The notes beneath the pieces are model-generated. The model saw only the letters and a program-made list of their open reading frames with translations. It was not told where the DNA came from and did not search any database. DNA of 64,000 bases from Nemertoderma westbladi (taxonomy: Eukaryota > Xenacoelomorpha > Nemertodermatida > Nemertodermatidae), in contig JAUCBJ010008975.1 of NCBI GenBank assembly GCA_032718475.1, positions 1-64,000 on the forward strand. Reading direction: 5' to 3'. Position numbers and translations under genes: made by a program. How positions within the stretch are numbered: position 1 is the stretch's first letter; each line of letters opens with the position of its first letter. Below, in pieces: positions 19,862-30,925 of this stretch.

Positions 19862-22199
19862 CAGGGTGACATTCCCCCATTACAATATCAGCAATAAACT
19901 CAGCCGAGAATAAAAAACCCGAACCCCTTGGACCAGAATAGATCATGCGATACGGAGATATGGAGGGGGCCATTACCCCCAATGATATATCCGACACAGA
20001 AATGGTCGACAGGCCCGACGGGCGAACCGCTCCCAACAACTGGAGAGTCTGTACAGCATCCGTCGAACCCATTAGATAGAAGCACAGGCGATGGGAATAG
20101 CAACACTTATCGATGTGCTTAAGACCAGGATCAAGCTGCCACCAGTGGAGCCATTTAAATTCGATGGAAGCAGACCGGAAGAATACCTACAATTCTGACG
20201 CATGTACAGTAATTAAATATTAACTAAAAACCTGATGCAGGCGGAGTGCCTAAAATATTTACAAGTTTACACAGGGGGCCCAGAGTACGATATTGTAAGG
20301 CAGTATCAAGGTATTGAGGGTGGATTCACGACTGCATGGTGGGCCCTAGACAGGGAATACGGACACCCTGCCAAGATCATCCGGCAGACCTTGAGGGGAA
20401 TAACATAGGGTGGCCTACAGGATTACCCTATTAGTATAAAGACTTTCGTGAATAAGGTCGAGAAGGCGCTGATTGTGCTAAAGACCTTGGATGCGCCATA
20501 CGAACTCAATGCATCGAATAACATCAACACGATAGCGCAGGCACTGCCAATCTGGCTACGGAACAAATGGAGGAAGATCGCCTTCTCCACCCGGGAGAAG
20601 AAAAGTGCGGAACCGGGCCTAGAGGAAATGTCGAACTTCCTCAATTATGAAGCGGAGTTGATTACAGACCCAGTCTACAGTGAGGATAGTTTGGGGAATG
20701 CGCCGAGAGCTGAATACAACACGCCTAAACCCGAACATAATCTGGCAGATGCATTCCCGAGAGTGAGACAGTCGCTACCACATGCGGCCAGCATTGGTTG
20801 TAAGCATTGGCAAGTGTTGCCTAAACAAGATCGTGTAGCCTATGCGGATACAAATGGACTATGTCATCGATGCGTGGTAGAAGGACACAGATACGGAGAG
20901 TGTAGAGAAACACCAATAGGATACGATGAGACTGGAGGCCAAACTATGGCTACAAGCACAATGGGAGCAAGGAGAAAGAGGAAAATACTACTCGGGGTAG
21001 TACCAGTGAGGATAACAGGAAAGGGCGGCTGATCAGTCACAACATTGATGCTGGTCGACAGCGGAGCAGCCTTCACGCTGGTGGAGAATTGGGTGGGAGT
21101 GGAGTTCTGGAGATGAGAACGGGACAGTGCAAGATATCAGCAATAGCACCAGGATGTGATTATGGGGCGACCATCAACCCCATTCAGATAATAAAATCGA
21201 TTAATATAAACGCCAGGCGACCCACCAAGATCGAGGTCGAACAATACCGGTTCCTGGACGATATCGATTTCTCAATACCAGAAGTGGACGTCTCGAAGGT
21301 AACCATCATAGTCGGAATGGATTGTCCGACGGCCCTCGAGAGAATGGACCATATTCGGAGAGAATAAGCAGCGGGATCCGACGGCGATTCTCACGCCATT
21401 CGGATGGACGCTTAGCGGCCCAATTAAAACCAAGATTCCATTCAGGGTGTCGGAGACATCAGGGTGCATGCTATCAGGCCGTAGAGGAGAAACCAGAGAC
21501 GGGCGATGGAGAGGTTCCACATGAGAAGCGGCCCGGGGAAGGATACCAGGAGTTAGGTATGGATCTGGAACCACGCATAGTGGAGCGTGGTGATATGATT
21601 GAGGATAGTTCCAGAGAAATACTGTGGGTAGATGAATTAAGAGGGGAAGCAACAGCAAGAGAGTGGGCGGAGGAGAATGGATTCGACGCGGAAGACAAGG
21701 ATGTCCCCAGCACGTATCGGTATGAGGAAGGAGAAGAGTGGATGGCAAAATGTCCGGAGAAGTGTCCGGAGGAGATGTCGGTCCAGTTGAGAGGTATACC
21801 GAAAAGGGGGAGGTCAAATAAGAAGACAGGGTAGAAAGGGATAGGATTACTATTATCCATTCTGTTTTATCTATTCTTTCGGTTTCTTTTCATTCTACCG
21901 CCAGGTGATGAGAAGATGAAGGGTGGCATTTTGATTCAGAGGACCATGAGGAAATCAAGAAGGCGACCGAAAGAACCTATTTTAGGGTGGTGAAGGAGGG
22001 AGAATCAATTCATACAGAGTTGGAATTGATAAGGAGAGTGGGGCGAAGGATAAGAGGACCTACAGGGGGGCAGTGGGAGAGTGCCTGCTGGAAGAATCGA
22101 TGGAAGATCGAGGAATCCCTTAGTGTTTAGTCATCCAATATGTTGGACTGAGGGGGGTGGGAATGAGGGCGAGACGCCCTTCCCACACAAATATAAAAA

Positions 22200-22403
22200 T
22201 AAATAATAAAAATAAGATAGTGAGATAGTAGACAGTTAGAAAGTAACAGTAGTAGATAGTACGTAGCACTAAGTAAGTAGGCAGAAGTTAGGGAGTGTGG
22301 TACATTGACCTACCACGAGAGTAGTAGGGTATATAGTACCGTCGGCAGAAGATTAGGGTGTGTGGTACATAGACATACCAAGAGAGTAGTAGTAGGGTAT
22401 ATA
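22200..22403 (+). repeat. Hairpin array of element C, left part
   Basis: A/G-rich linkers separate short inverted repeats such as GTGGTA...TACCAC (about 22299-22318). It is interrupted at TA (22402-22403) by a Tc1/mariner-like element and resumes at 24537. Confidence 0.6.
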
Positions 22404-24534
22404 CAGTCCAGCTCACCAACAGAGTGCCATCGGATCCGATCTGAACCGATCGGATCCAACAGCTTCAAACACTTTCAGACAAACTCCAACAGTCCAACAA
22501 CTTCAAACAGATTCAGACAGTTTCAAACAGATTCAGACAGTTTCAAACAGAATCAGACAACTTCCAACAACCTGTCAATCACTCCACCCACACTCAACCG
22601 CAACCCAAACTCAACTCCCATCTTCTTGCGCGCAGATAGAATGAAAGCGTTTGAAACTACTAAAGGAACTCCATTCATAAATCCACAATAACGACAGAGT
22701 GGACTGGCCACTGGCGGCGCCCTTGAACATTCACACTGTAACTTAAGCCGACCTGAAGGAACAGCCCATTAGTGAGGTCGGTATTTCTCTTTATTCCTGC
22801 CGCTATCTTTGAATAACACAATAGCAGAAAGCTAACCAGTGGTCTACCCCCAATACAAGAAAGACAAGTTGGCTACCATTGAAATGAATGGGGAATGGAA
22901 TTTTGTGTTCACATACTAATGTTGCTTTGGGTTGGTCTAGAGCCATACAATAGAGCTTTACGGAAATACACTTCCAAATAGCCAAGCAGTGGCGGTATAG
23001 GTCCAAAATGCCCATGTAGAATTTCTTCGAATAAGGCTCAATTTCTTTAAGTTACATTAATTAAAATACTGATAAATATATTTTGCTTTTCGCAGGAGGG
23101 ACAGTATCCCCCTCTACAGTTAATATAGTGTACGTACATGTGTTAGTTATAACGTTGCGTTTATTTATATTTATACAGGTTTGGATATGATCTCTACTAG
23201 TTTGATTTTTGTTTTGTCAATTAATTAATTGTGCGGTTAATTTGTCAATCACAGCCTTAATTGGCTACATTGCTTATTGTATGAATGAATATAATTAGTT
23301 ATTAAGACATTATTTTAATTAGTATCTGGTGTGATTAGGTCTACCTTTTACATAACACTAGTACCGTACGTCAATGGCGGATATACTACTACTAAGTCGA
23401 GCGAACTCGGACAGTGGAAATAATATGGCATGGCAGTCACGTGAAAACAAGGGCCTTTACATTCCCAATTCTCTATCTAACGTAGGGCCCCGTCCCTACG
23501 TCCACCCTCCCTTGTGAAGGGCTAGGGGGGACTTTCGACCCATCATTACTAAAGGGTAGTGATAACATTCAAAATAAGTTTTCCCATGTATACGTAATTT
23601 TATTCTTAAATAGGTACTTGTTTGTTCCTAAATTCTGCCTAAATGCTGCCTTACTCAATGTTAAATAATTTATTGTTCTCGAATATTTATTTCGTAACTA
23701 GGGAACCGCTTAACTTCCGTTTCGAAGTTCGCCTTGCAGAGACTAAAGTTGCAATAACTTTTGAGTGTGTGAATGTAATTTACTCAAATAGGGTAGGTGC
23801 GCGAAAAAATAGTTGGGCTAGAAGTATTACGTGCAAATCAAAGTACGTCATTGTAATTATATTTACTGTTTGCTTAATCTGTTTGTGTTTATATCTGTTT
23901 ATGTGCAGTATTTAGTGCCCTATGTCAAAGAAACTAATATATTTATAGCATTATTTACATTTGTAATTAAATTAAGGAATTAAAAACGTGTTGGTGTTAT
24001 TATATTCATTTATCGGAATTTATATTATAGGAATTAATATTCCTTTATGCATTCTAGTTAATTAATTGATATAATTAACGACATAATTATGTAAATAAAA
24101 ATTGTTAAATGAAACAAATCTTTGTTTCGGTTTATAATTGACAATAGCACACCCTCAGAATCACTTCAAATTGAGAGTTAAAGTGATTGACATTTTGTTA
24201 ATGAACTACGCTTTTGTAAGGCATTGGCAAATTCCAACAAATTCCGATGGCGTCAAACATCTTCAGACAACTTCAAACAGTTTCAGACAATTTCAAACAG
24301 CTTCAGACAACTTCAGATAGCTTCCAACAACATCCAACAGAAATTTCAAACACTTTCAGACGGATTTCAGACAGATTCAGATGGGCTCCAACAGACTAAA
24401 CTTGTTGGAAATATTTTCTCCAACAGAATCAAACAGTACTAAATCTCCGTAGGTTAGCATTGTGCTTGTTTGAAGCTGTCGGAGTGTGTTGGATCCGATC
24501 GGATCCGATGGCACTCTGTTGGTGAGCTGGACTG
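22404..24534. mobile_element. Non-autonomous Tc1/mariner-like DNA transposon
   Basis: A 2.13-kb element with perfect 38-bp terminal inverted repeats starting CAGTCCAGCTCACCAACAGA and flanked by TA on both sides. Inside each end are direct arrays of CTTCAAACAG/TTTCAGACA-type repeats (about 22449-22570 and 24225-24390). No transposase-like ORF exists; the longest frame (23643-23915) has no recognisable motif. TA target and CAGT end fit the Tc1/mariner superfamily. An uninterrupted copy of the target unit survives at about 24605-24640. Confidence 0.75.
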
Positions 24535-25205
24535 TAGTACCAAGAGAGTTAGAGGTTGTGGGCATTGGTGCATTGGCCGGTATATGGACATGTGGTATAT
24601 AGACATACCACGAGAGTAGTAGTAGGGTATATAGTACTGAGAGAGTTAGAGGTTGTGGGCACCGAAAACGCCACATAGAAAAAGAGTAGAGGATGTGGTA
24701 TGTAGGTATACCATAGAAGTAGTAGCAGAGGGATTGTGGTCACCGAAAGCGCCACGTAGAAAGAGAGTAGAGGGTATGGTATGTAGGTATACCATAGAGG
24801 TAGTAGCAGAGGGGTTGTGGGGACCGAAAGCACCACTTAGTAAGAGAGTAGAGGGTATGGTATGTAGGTATACTATAGACGTAGTAGCTGAGGGGTTGTG
24901 GACGCCGAAAGCACCACATAGTAAGAAAATAGAGGGTATGGTATGTAGGTATACCATAGAGGTAGTAGCAGAGGGGTTGTGGGCACCGAAAGCACCACGT
25001 AGTGAGAGAGTGAAGGGTGTGGTATTTTGGTATACCATAGTATCAGTATTATGGTACATAGTACCATAGAAGTTAGAAGTTGTGGGCACCGAGAGCGCCA
25101 CGTAGTAAGAAAGTAAAGGGTATGTAGGCATAGAATAGTAGTAGTAGGATACATAGTAAGAAGGAAGTAGAAAGGTAGATAGGATAATAGCACAGACAGG
25201 GGAGA
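24535..25205 (+). repeat. Hairpin array of element C, right part
   Basis: Five or six units of about 123 bp, each holding TGGTAT-GTAGGT-ATACCA or a variant, plus GTGG-gcaccgaaagca-CCAC, joined by GTAGTAG and GAGAGTAGAG linkers. It ends at the GGAGA target of element A (25201-25205). Confidence 0.7.
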
Positions 25206-25754
25206 TGTTAGCTTATCCAATTCCGCTAACATGAACCCACAAAGTAAGCCGTTGAGCAATATTGGGAGCACGAGGTTGATTACCAATCAACCTCGTGTCA
25301 GCCCAGTAAACGGGGACAATAGGCCCCAAAGGAGACACACACAATAAGGGTCAGGGGCCAAACCCCTAACAGAGAGAGAACAACAGGGGCAACGGGAAAC
25401 ACACCAGGGAAGGTGAAAGGGCGAGAAGTGGGATATTAGCCAATGGGGGGACAGCATCGACTAGGTACAGTAATATGGCCAACTGTGCAGTACATATATT
25501 ACCTGTTGGTGCTTCCCTATTCAGTTTAGTTTACTCAGTCAGATCAGTAGGGTGGAACGGGGACTTCTGTCACCGTCCGCTACCGCCATCATACTTATCT
25601 ACCGGTAACCGTGTCATACTATACTGTGCTATATCAGACTATTATACCTTTATACATATTACCGAACATCAGAACTCTTTTACCTTTCACACACGGCGGG
25701 GACGCGTGGATAGAAAACCCAACGGATAAACCGGGATCCGTAGATCCCGTCACA
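25206..25754 (+). repeat. 5' LTR of element A
   Basis: 549 bp. The left end holds the inverted pair TGTTAGC/GCTAACA. Internally there is a long palindrome CACGAGGTTGATT-ACC-AATCAACCTCGTG-type stem (about 25258-25286). The right end has the hairpin GGGATC-CGTA-GATCCC just before GTCACA. Confidence 0.95.
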
Positions 25755-25889
25755 GTGACAGAATCAGATCCGCCCAGCTGCCCTGACAGTGATAGAATCC
25801 TAGCAGCTGCCCTAACAGTCTGACAGTGACAGAACTAGATCCAACCAACTGGCCTGACAGACTGTGGCTGCCAGCCACCAAAGACGAAG

Positions 25890-27245
25890 ATGAGTCGAGA
25901 GAAAGGAACGACACCGCCGCGGACCCCGGACGACGATCTAACGATCCGCGAGGCCACGGCGAGACGATACGAACCCACGACGCCGGTCGATGCTACGCCG
26001 ACCATGTCGACGCACGTTGACGCCACGTCGATAACGAGCGACCTGGCGAACCAAGATGTGGGGGGTCGTCTACAAAGAGAGATCGAGTCGAGAGGAGAGA
26101 AGAAAGACGAGTCGACACGGAAGGAGGGTCGATATGCCGATGTCGCCGGCCAGCCACAGGCCGAGGGCGACGGACGGCCCACCGGAACGGCAACGGTGGG
26201 GCCGACGGTACGACGCCGAACCCGGAGGGAGAGAGGAGATGTCGACGACGAGGACGTCGGGGTCGTCCGGCTCCGACGAGCCTACGCCGCGACCCGGGAA
26301 CAACTGAAGGAAGCTAGAGGAGGGGCTGAGATAGACCAGGTGAAGTTGAGGAGACGACTAGGTGAGTCGAACAGATACCTTGATTACCTAGTGCATTCTG
26401 GGCAGGGAGAACTGGCCGAGGAGAGAGCGAGAGGGGTTGCCTTCGAACTGTTTGGGCTATGGGAACGTAGGGGTATGGGGCCTGGTGTAGTGTACATAGG
26501 GCCATACTTAGTCGATGCCAGGGAAGTTAAGTTAGTGGGTTGGGCGGGACCGCACGAGGGCGAATCCGAGGTTAGCTCCGAGGATTCGGCCTCGTCGGTC
26601 AGCGAGGACCCCGGAAAGCGGGGGAAAGTTAGTAGGACGGAGGGGCGGCGGAAGTCCGTCGCAACCGATAAGTCTGCTACATCCTCCGCAAAAGAAAGAA
26701 GGGTGCGAGAGAGTGAACGCATGGCGTATAAATTAGAAAAGGCGGCGGCAGAGCGGAAACAGTTAGAGGGGCGATTGAGGGAAGAAACCGCATTATTAGA
26801 GTTGGTAAGGGAGGATAGAGAGGGAGCCAAGAGGGCCGCGAGAAGCCTTAGGGAGGTGAGAATAGAGAGCGAGCCGGCGAGTCGATCTGAGATGCTTGCG
26901 AGAGAGACGGCCGAGCGAGATTCGCGAGTGTGCAGAGAGAGAGAGATAGAACAAGAGCATGTGCGAGATGTTGTACATATCCGGCTGGCTGTGCTTAGGC
27001 TACATCGGGCCAAACTAAAGCAGCGCCGACTAGAACTGGCGCGATTGGAAATATCAGAGAGTGAGCCCCCACTTATAAGCACAGAGCGAGAGGAAAAGGA
27101 ACAGAGCGTGCGGTACACGTATAGTGCGCATAGTAACCGTACGGGCGGGGGGGATATTCCACTGAAAGGAGAAGAAGAGAAGACAGTAGTAGAAGTATCG
27201 CCGCGAACGATAGAAGAGCGAGGACGGATAGCGAGCCGTCGGTAG
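25890..27245 (+). CDS. Gag-like coiled-coil protein of element A
   Basis: 451 residues from the first ATG after the 5' LTR. The N-terminal 120 residues are polar and low-complexity. A middle part (about 125-225) contains RRLGESNRYLDYLVHSGQG and VVYIGPYLVDAREV. A Lys/Glu/Arg-rich coiled coil covers about 265-400. The end has SNRTGGGDIPLK, where element C carries a 21-G tract. The layout (polar N-terminus, long coiled coil) resembles the N-terminal half of BEL gag, and similar proteins precede the capsid and zinc knuckles. The stop at 27243 separates it from the knuckle segment downstream. Function is inferred from position. Confidence 0.7.
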   Translation: MSREKGTTPPRTPDDDLTIREATARRYEPTTPVDATPTMSTHVDATSITSDLANQDVGGRLQREIESRGEKKDESTRKEGRYADVAGQPQAEGDGRPTGTATVGPTVRRRTRRERGDVDDEDVGVVRLRRAYAATREQLKEARGGAEIDQVKLRRRLGESNRYLDYLVHSGQGELAEERARGVAFELFGLWERRGMGPGVVYIGPYLVDAREVKLVGWAGPHEGESEVSSEDSASSVSEDPGKRGKVSRTEGRRKSVATDKSATSSAKERRVRESERMAYKLEKAAAERKQLEGRLREETALLELVREDREGAKRAARSLREVRIESEPASRSEMLARETAERDSRVCREREIEQEHVRDVVHIRLAVLRLHRAKLKQRRLELARLEISESEPPLISTEREEKEQSVRYTYSAHSNRTGGGDIPLKGEEEKTVVEVSPRTIEERGRIASRR

Positions 27246-27252
27246 TCGAGTA

Positions 27253-28652
27253 GTGAGAACGGAGAGTCAGTGGGGTCGGACTCCGGGAGATTGCCGTTGC
27301 CCCGGAGAGATGCGACCTGGCGAGGTGCATTGCGCGCCGATGGAGGGGTACGCAATGTACCGGTACGAGGACGAGAACAGTAGAGAGGGGGGTCGAAGAG
27401 AAACTTTCCGACGGAATACACCTACCGATCGAGAATACGGTAGCCACGGGGAGGATTATTCGAGAAGAATAAACTTTGATCCCGAGCGACACATGCAGAC
27501 TGTAGGACATACTGTAGGCCTTACTGCACATACCATAGGCCATACTGAGAGAGACATAGTAGGCGATAGGGTAGCGCGAACGACGGGATTAAACCCGGAA
27601 GTCGCGGAGTACATACTGGTAGGTAGGCGAGAAGTAGATAGGCCTATATCGGTACAGCAGCATGACTATAATACACAGGGACATAACATATATCCAGGGG
27701 AGGGAGGAGTTATTGGAGATAGATGTATGGGCCCCAATGTATTAACATCAACCCCAGTACCAAACATACCGGCCGGGGGGGGGGGGGGGGGGGACGGGGT
27801 GACATTCCCCCATCACAATATCGACAATATACCCCGATAGGAGCAAGAACATCGAACTCCCTGGAAGAGAACAGGTCGTGCGGACAGTCACCACCACACG
27901 CGGCCGTACAGGGGACTGCTAGTCCACAGTTAGCTGGTAGCAGGGCCACACCGTGGCAGGGACAGAAAGAAAATAACACCAAAAATAAACACAATCCCAC
28001 TATACCCAGTAGGCCGAGTCTAGACAACCAAAACATTAAATCGGTACATATAAACCTAAGCGCGATACGTGAAGGACTATACAGGAAACGCTATAATCCA
28101 GGATTCCAATGTCAATTACATCGGGACGGAACCCATAAGACCAGGAGTTGCAAGTACTGGCAAGCGTTGCCCAAACGAGATCGTGTAGCCTACACAGACG
28201 CAAACGGACTATGTCATCGATGTGTGGTAAAAGGACACAGATCCGGAGAGTGTTGGAAAGGGAGAGGATGTGAAAGGACTAAACCAGGGGCAGAGAAGCC
28301 CATGAGCAAACATAAAGGAGTCGGGAAAGTAGAAGGAGGCGTGTTGCATACACACGCAGGACTGACACAGTGCGAGGGGGCATTACATGGGCAGACACCG
28401 CGTATACCGAGGGACGAGCGGGGGTCGTCGAGGGCTCTAATGCCAGCGCACATACGAAGGGGGAGGCCAGCAAAGGTAGCACCGAAGAGAGTGTGGCGAA
28501 GAGTTAGAGGACGTATAGGAGGGCAGCGGGAGAGTGCCTACTGGAAGAAGGGGCACCTGAGAGTTTTTAGTCGTCCAAAGTTTTGGACTGAGGGGGGTGG
28601 GAATGAGGGCGAGATGCCCTTCCCACGCACAAAATATAAAATAATTATTTAA
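27253..28652 (+). pseudogene. Element A gag C-terminal segment with zinc knuckle, capsid deleted
   Basis: Two overlapping frames (27253-27840 and 27723-28652) with no clear ATG start. The first shares TVGLTAHTIGHTERD and AEYILVGRREVD with element C and runs into a 19-G tract (27775-27793). The second has the BEL-type knuckle CHRCVVKGHRSGEC (about 28210-28255), preceded by CKYWQALPKRDRVAY as in other BEL gags. The DUF1759-like capsid present in element C (about 20150-20640) is absent, and only a pol tail remains. This is a deletion derivative. Confidence 0.65.
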
Positions 28653-28689
28653 TTAAAAATAAGAAAATAATTAAATAATAGAGTAGGTA

Positions 28690-29930
28690 GAAGTTAGGTA
28701 GTAAGAGTTAGTTAGTTAGTTAAAGAGGGTACGCAGTACCGTTAGAGAGTAAGAGTTAGAGAGTTAGAGGGTACGTAAGTACCGCTAGTTAGTTAGAGAG
28801 TTAGAGGGTACGTAAGTACCGCTAGTTAGATAGAGAGTTAGAGGGTATGTAAGTACCGCTAGTTAGTTAGAGTTAGAGGGTACGTAGTACCGCTAGTTAG
28901 TTAGAGAGTTAGAGGGTACGTAAGTACCGTTAGTTAGTTAGAGAGTTAGAGGGTACTAAGTACCGCTAGTTAGTTAGAGTTAGTTAGAGGGTACGTAGTA
29001 CCGTTAGTTAGAAAGAAAGTAGTAGCAGTAGAGGGTTGTGGGCACCGTAAGCGCCACGTAGGAAGTAGTAAGCAGAGTGGTTGTGGGCACCGCAAGCGCC
29101 ACGTAGTTAGAGTTAGTAGGGAATGCGTTGAACTTAGTGGGGCACGGGCGTGATGACGTGTTTGATGTAAGAGCAGGGTATGTTAATTAGGGTGGGTGCC
29201 GGGCACAAGAGGTGCCGGGCACAAAAGTTAGTAGAGAGTTAGTAGAGTTAGAAGGTGCCGGGCACAAGAGGTGCCGGGCACAAAAAGAGTTAGTAGAGTT
29301 AGAAGGTGCCGGGCACAAGAGGTGCCGGGCACAAGAGGTGCCGGGCACAAAAGGAGTTAGTAAGAGTTAGTAGTAGTTCACATGATTAACGTACCCACTC
29401 TGCCAGCATTCAGAGCATCACGTGTAGGCGAGTAGACGTAAAGGGAGTAGATGCAAAGGAGATAAGTTAGAGATAGAGTAGAGTAGCAGAGAGGGCACAT
29501 AGGGTGCCAGGTAGTAAAGTTAGAGATAGAGTAGAGTAGTAGAGAGGGCACATAGGGTGCCAGGTAGTAGAGTTAGAGTGTTAGAGGTAGTAGAGAGGGT
29601 ACATAGGATAGGGTACCAGTGAGTAGAAGAGTAGAGACGGGCACGTAGGGTGCCAGGTAGTAAAGTTAGAGAGTTAGAGGTAGTAGAGTAGAGCAGAGAG
29701 GGCACATAGGGTGCCAGGTAGTAGAGTTAGAGAGTTGGTAGACTCAAAGGAGTCAAGTAGAGTTAGTAGAAGTAGAGAGCTAGTAGGAGTTAGTTAGACT
29801 TAGTAGTTCTAGTTAGAGTCGGAGAGTTAGTAGAAAGTTAGAGGCTCTCAGTTAGAGCTAGAAGTAGTAAGAGTTAGTAGTTAGTAGATAGTTAGATAGT
29901 TAGCAAATAAGCAGTAGGTAGATGGTATGA
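28690..29930 (+). repeat. Hairpin array in the element A 3' UTR
   Basis: Linkers of GTTAGAGAGTTAG type separate short inverted repeats: GGTAC-GCA-GTACC (28728-28740), several GGTAC-GTAA-GTACC, several GTGCCGGGCAC, GGCAC-ATAGG-GTGCC and GGTAC...GTACC (about 29600-29625). Stem sequences change together while pairing is kept. No ORF is convincing. Confidence 0.75.
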
Positions 29931-30035
29931 TAGCACAGGGGTAGCATTAGAGATTAGGGCCTTAGGGAGGGCAAGAGAGATAGCGAGAGGTGGTATGGAG
30001 ATAGTGTGGAGAGAGTGTGGGCGCAATTCAAGCGT

Positions 30036-30049
30036 GGGGGGGGGGGGGG
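30036..30049 (+). repeat. Poly(G) tract of 14 in element A
   Basis: Interrupts the purine-rich segment between the hairpin array and the conserved 3' structure. Confidence 0.8.
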
Positions 30050-30215
30050 AGAAGTGAGAGGAAGAGTGAGGGACAGGGAAGTCCAAGAGTTAGAGCAAGA
30101 GAGGAGAGGAAGATTAGAGTCAGGGCGAAAGTGTTGGGGAAACAAAAGTTGTGTGAGAGAAGCGCACGATCGGCCCGACACGAAACGCCAGAGGGTAGCA
30201 ATATCATACCCATAG

Positions 30216-30349
30216 GGAGCGGCCCGGAAAGCCGGCTCCGAAAGAAAATAACCCACCCCACACCCGATACTAGATCGGGATCCAGCGGAATTGTAGCGCA
30301 CTTTTTGGTGGATGCTATCTTCTCACCGGGAAGATAGCATGGGGGGGAG
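30216..30349 (+). promoter_or_regulatory. Three conserved hairpins and polypurine tract, element A 3' end
   Basis: H0 GGAGC.GGC / GCC.GCTCC (30216-30239); H1 CCCGAT-ACTAG-ATCGGG (30263-30279); H2 ATGCTATCTTC-TCACCGG-GAAGATAGCAT (30312-30340); then the polypurine tract 30341-30349 and the LTR. TCCAGCGGAATTG between H1 and H2 is conserved in element B. The arrangement fits an RNA or cDNA structure acting at plus-strand priming or packaging; the role is inferred. Confidence 0.7.
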
Positions 30350-30898
30350 TGTTAGCTTATCCAATTCCGCTAACATGAACCCACAAAGTAAGCCGTTGAG
30401 CAATATTGGGAGCACGAGGTTGATTACCAATCAACCTCGTGTCAGCCCAGTAAACGGGGACAATAGGCCCCAAAGGAGACACACACAATAAGGGTCAGGG
30501 GCCAAACCCCTAACAGAGAGAGAACAACAGTGGCAACGGGAAACACACCAGGGAAGGTGAAAGGGCGAGAAGTGGGATATTAGCCAATGGGGGGACAGCA
30601 TCGACTAGGTACAGTAATATGGCCAACTGTGCAGTACATATATTACCTGTTGGTGCTTCCCTATTCAGTTTAGTTTACTCAGTCAGATCAGTAGGGTGGA
30701 ACGGGGACTTCTGTCACCGTCCGCTACCGCCATCATACTTATCTACCGGTAACCGTGTCATACTATACTGTGCTATATCAGACTATTATACCTTTATACA
30801 TATTACCGAACATCATAACTCTTTTACCTTTCACACACGGCGGGGACGCGTGGATAGAAAACCCAACGGATAAACCGGGATCCGTAGATCCCGTCACA
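30350..30898 (+). repeat. 3' LTR of element A
   Basis: 549 bp, identical to the 5' LTR except for one change in AACAG(G/T)GGCAAC and one in CATCA(G/T)AACTC. Followed by GGAGA. Confidence 0.95.
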
Positions 30899-30925
30899 GG
30901 AGAACATAAGGAAAATAAAATAAGA

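Larger units (their letters stand above)
18427..22190 (+). pseudogene. BEL-like element C: decayed gag-protease, no RT
   Basis: Continues the Asn-rich remnant (NPNNNSNLNTQSNTNNPNPEQ), then repeats, then fragments related to element A: 19146-19913 (shared MELESQWGRT, AGHTVGLTAHTIGH). A capsid-like DUF1759 region follows (about 20150-20640: PFKFDGSRPEEYLQF, WALDREYGHPAKI, LRNKWRKIA). Next is a BEL-type knuckle CHRCVVEGHRYGEC (about 20860), then a protease with VDSGAAFTLVENW (about 21055) and IIVGMDCPTAL (about 21310). Stops and frameshifts separate the fragments. RT and integrase are absent; the tail (about 22060-22190) matches the element A tail, so the pol core has been deleted. Confidence 0.75.
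25206..30898 (+). mobile_element. Young non-autonomous BEL-like LTR element A
   Basis: 5.7 kb with two 549-bp LTRs that differ at two sites, LTR ends TGTTAGC...GTCACA, and an exact 5-bp duplication GGAGA (25201-25205 and 30899-30903). The polypurine tract GGGGGGGAG (30341-30349) directly precedes the 3' LTR. I see no clear tRNA primer binding site after 25754. Internal part: gag-like ORF, decayed zinc-knuckle segment, hairpin array and a conserved 3' structure. RT and integrase are missing, so it must be mobilised in trans. Confidence 0.9.

Noticed and set aside
24549-25286. ORFs in the hairpin array
   Set aside because: The repeat units keep several frames open; no domain, and the inverted-repeat pattern explains the conservation.
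25755-25790. Primer binding site of element A
   Set aside because: Sequence after the 5' LTR (GTGACAGAATCAGATCC) shows no TGG start or match to a tRNA 3' end that I can support.
28690-29720. CRISPR-like appearance of repeated units with spacers
   Set aside because: Units and linkers vary together, there are no unique spacers, and the DNA is clearly animal.
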